Shown here one piece after another: positions 56,473-64,000 of a stretch of 64,000 nucleotides of DNA. Origin of the DNA: Actinobacillus suis ATCC 33415 (lineage in GTDB: Bacteria > Pseudomonadota > Gammaproteobacteria > Enterobacterales > Pasteurellaceae). A program made the translations under genes and the position numbers. The notes under the pieces are model-generated. The model was not told where the DNA came from. It saw only the letters and a list, made by a program, of their open reading frames with translations, and ran no database searches. Each line of letters opens with the position of its first letter. Within the stretch, counting starts at the first letter, position 1. Location: NCBI RefSeq assembly GCF_000739435.1, contig NZ_CP009159.1, forward strand, positions 2,437,599 to 2,501,598. Reading direction: 5' to 3'.

Positions 56473-57645
56473 TTATTCATATCTCAATGCTTGAGCCGGT
56501 TCGATTTTTGCTGCACGGTATGCCGGATAAAGGGTACAAACCAATGACAACACAATCGAAGTCACGATAATGGTTGCTACCTGCATTGGCGAAATCAGTG
56601 TCGGTAGATGAATATTCGGATTGAGTAATGCCACAATCTCATCCAAATTGAGCGTGATAATCGTACCGATAATGCCACCCAAAATCGAACCGATTACGCC
56701 GACAATCGCACCTTGGAAAATAAAAATTTGTGTCACTTGTCGTTTAGTTAAACCTTGGGTTTGTAAGATGGCGATTTCACCTTGTTTATCTACCACCATC
56801 AGACTGAGTGAGGTCACGATATTGGAAATAGCAACGATAATGATCAGGCTGATCAATAAACCCATCATATTTTTTTCCATACGAACCGCTTGGAAAAATT
56901 CACCTTTTTGTTCTCGCCAATCGCTGATTTGGTAGTTATTTGCAGCGAAATGTTGGCTAAGATCGGTAACTTGGAATGGATCTTGCAAATATAACCGCAT
57001 ACCTTGCACTTGGTCTTCAGTTATCCGCAGTAAACGACCAACATCGGCAAGATTGGCGAAAAGAGTATATTCGCTCGCTTCATTGTTAGTATGGTAAATA
57101 CCGACCACGTTAAATAAACGCTGCACCGGCACACGCCCCATCGGCGTATATTGACTGTTTTCGGTAATCATCAAACGGATTTTTTCACCCGTACTAATAT
57201 TTAACTTGTTAGCAAGACGTGAACCGATCAATACGTTAAATTCACCTTGAGGTAAGAGCGTTTTAACAGCTTCGCCAATCAACATTGGATCGTCGCTTTC
57301 ATTCTCAACACCGAGTAACTGACCGGCGTTGATCCCTTGCCGGCTTTGGATAATCACATTCGCCTTATTAATCGCCACACTTTTACTGGCAAATGCCGGT
57401 AAGCTAAGCGATTGATTTTTATCGAAATGTCCTTCTTGTGGCAACACAATGGCGTGCGGCAGTGTTGAAAGCAAATTACGCTTTTGCATATTCTCCAAGC
57501 CATTCATTACCGACAGCACGATCACTAATGCCATTACGCCAAGCACGATCCCAAAACTTGCCAAGTTGGTCACTAAGCGCCCAAACCGGTCGGCACTTTT
57601 AGAACGCCAATAGCGAAAGGCGATAAAAAGAGTTGTTAAATTCAT
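56473..57645 (-). CDS. lolC: Lipoprotein-releasing ABC transporter permease LolC
   Basis: LolC recruits LolA to the LolCDE complex. The 390-residue protein starts with a membrane segment (NLASFGIVLGVMALVIVLSVMNGLEN), has the periplasmic domain with the Hook-like region that binds LolA (about 50-250), and three C-terminal membrane segments (MMGLLISLIIIVAISNIVTSL, GAIVGVIGSILGGIIGTIITL, VATIIVTSIVLSLVCTLYPA), ending RAAKIEPAQALRYE. It begins the lolC-D-E operon on the minus strand. Confidence 0.94.
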   Translation of the reverse strand: MNLTTLFIAFRYWRSKSADRFGRLVTNLASFGIVLGVMALVIVLSVMNGLENMQKRNLLSTLPHAIVLPQEGHFDKNQSLSLPAFASKSVAINKANVIIQSRQGINAGQLLGVENESDDPMLIGEAVKTLLPQGEFNVLIGSRLANKLNISTGEKIRLMITENSQYTPMGRVPVQRLFNVVGIYHTNNEASEYTLFANLADVGRLLRITEDQVQGMRLYLQDPFQVTDLSQHFAANNYQISDWREQKGEFFQAVRMEKNMMGLLISLIIIVAISNIVTSLSLMVVDKQGEIAILQTQGLTKRQVTQIFIFQGAIVGVIGSILGGIIGTIITLNLDEIVALLNPNIHLPTLISPMQVATIIVTSIVLSLVCTLYPAYRAAKIEPAQALRYE

Positions 57646-57685
57646 AGTTTATATTGTTAGCCATTTATACCTAATACTCAAAAAG

Positions 57686-57741
57686 CAAGCGGTCAAATTT
57701 ACCGAATTTTTGCAAATTTTCGCTAATTTTAAACCGCTTGT
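57686..57741 (-). terminator. USS inverted pair between hprA-like gene and lolC
   Basis: CAAGCGGTCAAATTT and AAACCGCTTGT form hairpin arms. On the minus strand it lies 33 bases past the dehydrogenase stop and before the lolC start. Confidence 0.65.
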
Positions 57742-57773
57742 ATCTTTTAGGAATCAGGCTATTTCGTGGAATA

Positions 57774-58724
57774 TTATTTTCCGTTGAGTACAAATTCTTC
57801 CATATTCTGCGTCACTTTATTCACTAAAGTGGTAACCGCAGAATCGCTTGCCCACGCAACGTGCGGGGTAATTAATAAGTTCGGTAAACGTTTTGCCGCC
57901 TGCATTAACGGATTGTCTTTTTCCGGCGGTTCTTTGACTAATACGTCCAGCGCCGCACCTGCAATCTTGCCCTGTTCTAAAGCCGCTAATAATGCTGCTT
58001 CATCCACTAATGGGCCTCTGCCGGTATTGATTAAATAAGCGGTCGGTTTCATTAATGCTAAGGTTTCGGCGTTAATCAAATTTTGAGTTGAATCGGTGAG
58101 CGGGCAATGTAATGAAATAATATCCGCTTGTTTAAATACTTCTTCAAAAGCGGTATAACCTTCACGAATTTCGCTTGCACCTTTGTGTTCTGCAAAAATG
58201 ACTTTCATTCCGACCGCTTGTGCTAAGCGAGCCACTTCCGAACCGGTGTTGCCTTTACCGAAAATAGCTAAGGTTGAGCCGCGAATATCGGTTACCGGAT
58301 GATCGACATAGCAGAATTGTCCGCAAGTCGCCCAACGATCCGAGGTAATTTGATCACGATGATAACCGATTAAGCTGTGTTTTAACGCAAAAATCATGCC
58401 TAAAACGTGTTCTGGCACGGTTGTGGTGGAATAGCCGGTGACGTTTTTAACCACAATACCTAACTCTTTTGCTGCGACTAAATCAACGTTATTAGTACCT
58501 GTGGCGGTAATCGAAATTAATTTCAGTTTCGGTAATTGAGCCAGTAACTCTCTGCCAAGTAATACTTTGCTGGTAACGATAATATCCGCATCTTTCGCGC
58601 GCTCAAAGGTTTGCGAAGCATCGGTACTGTCGTATTCCGTCCAAGTATGAGGAAATGACGGGCGAGGGATTTCGTGGGTAGGTACACCAGTTTTATCTAA
58701 AAAAACGATATTAAGTGCAGTCAT
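57774..58724 (-). CDS. D-2-hydroxyacid dehydrogenase (hydroxypyruvate reductase/glycerate dehydrogenase-like)
   Basis: The 316-residue protein is a D-isomer specific hydroxyacid dehydrogenase. It has the NAD-binding GKGNTGSEVARLAQAVGMKV (about 150), the catalytic Arg in LINTGRGPLVDEAALLAAL, Glu in VLVKEPPEKDNPL and His in PNLLITPHVAWAS (about 283). The TATGTNNVDLVAAKELGIVVKNVTGYST segment fits. It resembles the H. influenzae HprA-like protein that reduces hydroxypyruvate or glyoxylate. The exact substrate is inferred from homology. Confidence 0.85.
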   Translation of the reverse strand: MTALNIVFLDKTGVPTHEIPRPSFPHTWTEYDSTDASQTFERAKDADIIVTSKVLLGRELLAQLPKLKLISITATGTNNVDLVAAKELGIVVKNVTGYSTTTVPEHVLGMIFALKHSLIGYHRDQITSDRWATCGQFCYVDHPVTDIRGSTLAIFGKGNTGSEVARLAQAVGMKVIFAEHKGASEIREGYTAFEEVFKQADIISLHCPLTDSTQNLINAETLALMKPTAYLINTGRGPLVDEAALLAALEQGKIAGAALDVLVKEPPEKDNPLMQAAKRLPNLLITPHVAWASDSAVTTLVNKVTQNMEEFVLNGK

Positions 58725-58743
58725 AGGACGCTCCTTAAATTTT
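58725..58743. promoter_or_regulatory. Ribosome-binding site of the hydroxyacid dehydrogenase gene
   Basis: On the minus strand TTTAAGGAGCGTCCT precedes the ATG at 58724. The strong AAGGAG supports this start. Confidence 0.6.
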
Positions 58744-58773
58744 TACCACGGAAAGTGAACTTCCCGTGGTAAT
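58744..58773. other. Hairpin between the dehydrogenase gene and kdsA
   Basis: The inverted pair ACCACGG / CCGTGGT lies between the kdsA stop (58779) and the dehydrogenase start, with only a short T run. It may be a weak terminator. Confidence 0.5.
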
Positions 58774-58778
58774 AGGAA

Positions 58779-60231
<1,453 letters not shown>

Positions 60232-60398
60232 AGATACTTTTTTCTACTTCATCAAAGCTAATTTGATTCTCAATCCAAGCATTAAAGAGATTAAGTGTTT
60301 GCTGATCAAGATATAATCCTTCTAATAAGTTATTATCTATAGCAGCTTGAACTGCATCTAATCGGAATTTTCGCTCTTGCTCTGTCATAATATAGCCC

Positions 60399-61265
60399 TT
60401 AATGTAATCTACTTTCTTTGCTTTTTTGCTCTAAACCTTTCATTTCGAGTTTAAGCATTACGGCGGAAGGATCTTCCGGACATTGATCGATAAAATAACT
60501 GAGATCTTCATATGCCGCTTGATAGCAGTCCATACTTGCTAAAACCATACCACGATCACGAATTTCATACGGATCTTCCGGACTGAATGCAAGGCGGTAT
60601 TCAATTACGCGTAAGGTTTCTTCGTATTTTTTCTCACGGGTCAGCGCCATTTTAAAGACGGTTTCTACTCGTTCAAGTAATTCATTCGGCTGAGCTTTGC
60701 GCAGTAAATCCGGCGATAATTCAACACCATAACCGACTTCGCCTTCAAGCCATTTAATCAAGAGTTCCATCGGTAAGAAACTACCGTCCCAGGGGTTAAT
60801 AAAACGTACCGTGGTTTTACCTTTTTCATCTTTCATTTCGGCACGTAAGATCAATTGGGTCGGGAAATTTACTGGGTAAAGCGGTAAGTCCAAAGCTGCC
60901 GCTAAATATAACACAATTGCGCCAACAGAAACCGGCATACCCTGATGACGACGAATCACTTGGTTAAGCAATAAATTATCGGTATGGAAATAACCTTCAT
61001 AATCACAGTTAAATTTCCATTCCTGATAGACGAGATCAAGTAATTGTTGAATGCGTTCGGCATCTGATGTGGCATTTACTTGATAACGGGCTTTTTTTAC
61101 TAGCGCCGACATTAAGCCCAATACTTGCGGCTCACTCAAAGAATTATCAATCAGTAACGTTAGACGAACCATTTCTCGGTATAAATATTTTTGTAGTTCA
61201 CTACGACTAATTTCTACTTTTGGATCTTCCAGTTCTTTGAGTAATTCTTGAATAATATCGTCCAT
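60399..61265 (-). CDS. sirB1: SirB1-family protein (transglutaminase-like with TPR)
   Basis: The 288-residue protein belongs to the SirB1/YchA family. The N-terminal part has a transglutaminase-like fold (YRDNLLLNQVIRRHQGMPVSVGAIVLYLAAALDLPLYPVNFPTQL), followed by helical TPR-type repeats (YEETLRVIEYRLAFSPEDPYEIRDRGMVLASMDCYQAAYEDLSYFI). Its function is not well known. It ends one base from the prmC stop, so the prfA-prmC-sirB1 set looks coupled. Confidence 0.9.
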   Translation of the reverse strand: MDDIIQELLKELEDPKVEISRSELQKYLYREMVRLTLLIDNSLSEPQVLGLMSALVKKARYQVNATSDAERIQQLLDLVYQEWKFNCDYEGYFHTDNLLLNQVIRRHQGMPVSVGAIVLYLAAALDLPLYPVNFPTQLILRAEMKDEKGKTTVRFINPWDGSFLPMELLIKWLEGEVGYGVELSPDLLRKAQPNELLERVETVFKMALTREKKYEETLRVIEYRLAFSPEDPYEIRDRGMVLASMDCYQAAYEDLSYFIDQCPEDPSAVMLKLEMKGLEQKSKESRLH

Positions 61266-62137
61266 TATTTTGCCTTTCTTACTGCTTTCGTCAGACGGTC
61301 ATTGCCGCCGTAATCTTGGAATGAGGCTACTTCATCCCATTGATATTGTTTGAAAATTTGTTGAACCGCTTGAGCCTGTTGCCAACCGTGTTCGAGCATT
61401 AATGCGCCGTTATCATATAAGTAAAGCGGTGCGTTTTGGATAATTTTTTGCAAATCACTCAAACCGTCTTCTTCGGCAACCAGTGCAGAAAGAGGTTCAA
61501 AACGTACATCGCCGTATTTAAGATTTTCATCTTGTTTATCAATGTAAGGCGGATTGCTAACAATAAGATCAAATTGCTGGTTTTCAAGGGCAGAAAACCA
61601 ATCGCTTTGTAAAAAGCTCACGTTATTAAAGCCTAAATTTTGGCGATTGGTTTCGGCAAGTGCAACTGCTTCCGCTTTAAAATCCACGCCGAGAATCTGC
61701 GCCTTATCACCAAGTTCGGAAGCAAGTGCTAAGGCGATTGCACCGGTACCGGTACCTAAATCTAAAATTTGCAAAGTTTGCTGTGTTTTTAACCGCTTAT
61801 AAGCCCAGTCTAATGCGATTTCAACCAAGCGTTCCGTATCCGGTCGAGGGATTAACGTATGTGGTGAAACTTTTAACGGCAACGACCAAAATTCTTTTTC
61901 ACCTAAAATATACGCCATTGGTTCACCTTGTAAGCGGCGAGTAAGCAACGCTTCCAATTGAGATATTTCCGTTTGGCTTAGTTCGGTTTCACCAAAAGCA
62001 AAAATTGCAGATTTTGAGCGTTTTGTGACCGCTTGTAACAGTATGTTTGCGTCTGTTTTAGGATGAAGATAGGGATCTTGAGCTAAATTTGCTTGTAACG
62101 CATTTACTGCATAAGCGAGCCATTCGGTATAAGTCAT
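61265..62137 (-). CDS. prmC: Release factor glutamine methyltransferase PrmC
   Basis: PrmC (HemK) methylates the GGQ glutamine of RF1 and RF2. The 290-residue protein has an N-terminal helical domain (about 1-80), the SAM loop ILDLGTGTGAIALALASE (about 123), and the catalytic NPPY in LIVSNPPYIDK (about 192). EKEFWSLPLKVSPHTLIPRPDTERLV is typical. It lies near prfA, its target's gene, as in many bacteria. Confidence 0.97.
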   Translation of the reverse strand: MTYTEWLAYAVNALQANLAQDPYLHPKTDANILLQAVTKRSKSAIFAFGETELSQTEISQLEALLTRRLQGEPMAYILGEKEFWSLPLKVSPHTLIPRPDTERLVEIALDWAYKRLKTQQTLQILDLGTGTGAIALALASELGDKAQILGVDFKAEAVALAETNRQNLGFNNVSFLQSDWFSALENQQFDLIVSNPPYIDKQDENLKYGDVRFEPLSALVAEEDGLSDLQKIIQNAPLYLYDNGALMLEHGWQQAQAVQQIFKQYQWDEVASFQDYGGNDRLTKAVRKAK

Positions 62138-62160
62138 TAGAACCTTTTATCGGGTTATCA

Positions 62161-62182
62161 TAGGGCAGAAGGTTCTGCCCTA
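62161..62182 (-). terminator. Hairpin between the small lipoprotein gene and prmC
   Basis: TAGGGCAGA / TTCTGCCCTA with a 3-base loop, without a T run. It may slow or stabilise the transcript between the two genes. Confidence 0.45.
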
Positions 62183-62192
62183 TATGATGGGT

Positions 62193-62723
62193 TTAGTTTG
62201 TTGGGCGTACACAATGACCGGTACGAGCCGTACTTCCCACTTTTTGTTGAATTGTAAATGAATTCTGAGCGAAGTTACTTACTGCTAAATTAATTGGGTT
62301 GCTCTTTTTCGTCATCTGTTTGCTCAGAGCATTGTAGTATTGTTTTTCAGAGCTGTTTAACGCTTTATCCATTTTTAATGCTTGCTGAATTTCATCCGTA
62401 TGGGCACGGTTTACGCTACCTTGAGTAAATTTATACGTTAGGGTGTGGTTAGCGTAGCTCCAGCTTCCTTCACGGTTAATATCGTAGCTGAAAATCGGAT
62501 TATCATTCGGTAACACCATCTTGCCTAAATAAGTTGCTTTGCCGTCTTGTGTCAATTCAACTTTATTACTTGTTGCAATACTGCCACCATCCATACGACA
62601 TTCCCATGTGCCAATAAAACTTTGGGTTGTCGCTTCGCGACTTGCTGCTGGTGTGTTATTGGTGGTGTAAGTGGTACAGGCACTTAAGAGCGCAACCGAA
62701 GTTGCTAAGAAAATTTTATTCAT
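62193..62723 (-). CDS. Small lipoprotein of unknown function between prfA and prmC
   Basis: The 176-residue protein has a lipoprotein signal (ALLSAC, Cys16), a Thr/Asn-rich linker, and a domain that opens TQSFIGTWECRMDGG and has two Cys (in WECRM and TGHCVRP), which may form a disulfide. No family was recognised; lipocalin-like or DUF domains of that shape occur. It has its own position in the prfA-prmC gap, in the same direction, where most relatives have none. Confidence 0.8.
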   Translation of the reverse strand: MNKIFLATSVALLSACTTYTTNNTPAASREATTQSFIGTWECRMDGGSIATSNKVELTQDGKATYLGKMVLPNDNPIFSYDINREGSWSYANHTLTYKFTQGSVNRAHTDEIQQALKMDKALNSSEKQYYNALSKQMTKKSNPINLAVSNFAQNSFTIQQKVGSTARTGHCVRPTN

Positions 62724-62754
62724 ATTTGCTTTCCAAAAGTAAGGGTAAAAGAGT

Positions 62755-62776
62755 GAAGGTGGTTAGCCCCACCTTC
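62755..62776 (-). terminator. Terminator of prfA
   Basis: Stem GAAGGTGG / CCACCTTC with a 6-base loop; on the minus strand it is followed by ACTCTTTTA. It lies 9 bases past the prfA stop, so prfA may be largely separate from the downstream genes. Confidence 0.6.
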
Positions 62777-62784
62777 GATCTAAA

Positions 62785-63867
62785 TTAAGCGTTGTCAGAA
62801 AGCGCAGCTAACTGATCCGCTTGGTATTCGGTAATAATTGGTTGAATTAATTCATCAATTTTACCGTTCATCACTTCATCTAAACGGTAAACCGTTAGGT
62901 TAATGCGGTGATCTGTTACACGACCTTGTGGGTAGTTATAGGTACGAATCTTATCCGAACGGTCACCCGAACCAAGTAAGTTACGGCGAGTATCCGCTTG
63001 TTCTGCCGCTTGGCGTTCTTGTTCTACTTGAACAATACGAGAAGCTAATACTGCAAGTGCTTTTGCCTTGTTTTTGTGTTGTGAACGTTCGTCTTGGCAC
63101 TCTACTACAATACCGGTCGGAATGTGCGTGATACGTACCGCAGAATCGGTGGTATTAACGTGCTGACCGCCGGCACCTGATGAACGATAAGTATCGATAC
63201 GTAAATCTGCTGGGTTAATTTCCGGCATTTCAGATTCCGGCAATTCCGGCATTACTGCAACCGTACAAGCAGAGGTGTGGATACGGCCTTGTGATTCGGT
63301 TTTCGGTACACGTTGTACACGGTGACCGCCCGATTCGAATTTAAGTTGACCATATACACCTTCACCGCTGATTTTAACGATGATTTCTTTATATCCGCCT
63401 TGTTCACTTTCGTTGGCGGACATTTCCTCGATTCTCCAGCGTTTGCTTTCACAGTAACGGCTGTACATACGGTATAAATCGCCGGCGAAAATACCTGCTT
63501 CGTCACCGCCCGTACCGGCACGAATCTCTAAGAATGCGTTGTATTCGTCATTCGGATCTTTCGGCAGTAATAGGATTTGTAAATGTTGTTCCAAATTTTC
63601 GATTTCGGCTTTATTTTCCGCAATTTCTTCCGCCGCCATATCTTTCATATCCGGATCATCAAGCAGAATTTGTGCTTCTTCGATATCGTTGTTTAATTTT
63701 TTCCAACGATTGAAAGTGGTTACCACTTCTTCAAGTTGTGAATATTCTTTTGAATAAGCACGGAATTTGTCTTGATCGTTAATCACGGATGGATCGCCTA
63801 ATAAGGCTTGTAATTCCTCATGGCGTTCACTTAGGCTTTCTAATTTGTTGATAATAGATTCTTTCAT
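62785..63867 (-). CDS. prfA: Peptide chain release factor 1
   Basis: RF1 reads UAA and UAG. The 360-residue protein has the coiled-coil domain 1 (about 1-95), the domain 2 stop-codon motif with PxT region ([14 protein letters not shown], about 190), the catalytic GGQ in [10 protein letters not shown] (about 233), and the C-terminal [12 protein letters not shown]. The methylation target is the GGQ Gln. The full set of RF1 motifs is intact. ATG at 63867. Confidence 0.98.
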   Translation of the reverse strand: MKESIINKLESLSERHEELQALLGDPSVINDQDKFRAYSKEYSQLEEVVTTFNRWKKLNNDIEEAQILLDDPDMKDMAAEEIAENKAEIENLEQHLQILLLPKDPNDEYNAFLEIRAGTGGDEAGIFAGDLYRMYSRYCESKRWRIEEMSANESEQGGYKEIIVKISGEGVYGQLKFESGGHRVQRVPKTESQGRIHTSACTVAVMPELPESEMPEINPADLRIDTYRSSGAGGQHVNTTDSAVRITHIPTGIVVECQDERSQHKNKAKALAVLASRIVQVEQERQAAEQADTRRNLLGSGDRSDKIRTYNYPQGRVTDHRINLTVYRLDEVMNGKIDELIQPIITEYQADQLAALSDNA

Positions 63868-64000
63868 TGCTTTTATTTAGTAAATGATGGACAGAAATAG
63901 AGGAAATTATAGCGGAATTTTGGACAAATTGCTTGTATAAAAATCTAGAGTGATTTTTTCTTGAAAATTTACAAGATTTCCACAGGATTTTAAGGTATTA
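63868..64000. other. Intergenic region upstream of prfA
   Basis: A/T-rich stretch at the right edge; the start of prfA is at 63867. No gene or strong regulatory motif was seen. Confidence 0.4.

Overview
The window is chromosomal DNA of a Pasteurellaceae bacterium, most likely Actinobacillus pleuropneumoniae or a close relative. The evidence is the dense scatter of the uptake signal ACAAGCGGT(C), the Apl-type USS, often as inverted pairs in terminators. It also has an fhuCDBA ferrichrome operon in that gene order, a GbpA/HbpA-type lipoprotein, ComF with a CRP-S-like site, and a very large Hsf/Adh-like trimeric autotransporter. No rRNA or tRNA gene, CRISPR array or prophage was seen.

Layout. 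1-3941: rsmD (partial), then ftsY-ftsE-ftsX. 4001-8659: a two-partner-looking surface locus read leftward, made of a classical autotransporter broken by a 2-base slip inside twelve 60-bp repeats and a Slam-type outer-membrane protein with a Fur-like box. 8765-15810: housekeeping genes (HAD phosphatase, comF, LysR regulator, rsmC, holD-rimI, srmB, pdxH). 15881-21120: leftward metabolic and transport genes (hbpA/gbpA, aldehyde dehydrogenase, satP-like, potD). 21351-27067: fhuCDBA. 27134-28399: DUF2322 protein and purC with a PurR box.

28500-39115 is the histidine operon: a His-rich leader peptide and attenuator, then hisG-D-C-[IS200-like tnpA]-B-[orf]-H-[orf]-A-F-IE. Almost every junction carries a ~105-115 bp, roughly two-fold symmetric element made of four hairpins. 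There are eight copies in two sequence types, with compensatory base changes in the stems. A Y1 transposase gene sits between two copies, and two AT-rich genes of unknown function plus a relic of a hisH start lie in the hisB-hisA part. This is the most unusual feature of the window.

39235-43080: yhhQ (queuosine precursor transporter, possible preQ1-I riboswitch), map, uvrD (possible SOS box). 43262-54176: an OmpA-domain lipoprotein followed by a 3370-residue trimeric autotransporter with duplicated modules and a 12 x 21-bp stalk repeat. 54335-57645: lolCDE, with dispersed ACCACGGAA-type repeats between lolC and lolD; a similar repeat lies at the start of fhuD. 57774-63867: leftward hprA-like gene, kdsA, a Fic toxin/antitoxin pair, sirB1, prmC, a small lipoprotein and prfA.

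Common themes are iron and heme capture (fhu, GbpA/HbpA, Fur-linked Slam), variable surface proteins (repeat-bearing autotransporters), envelope assembly (ftsEX, lolCDE, kdsA), and intergenic repeats that have reshaped a biosynthetic operon.
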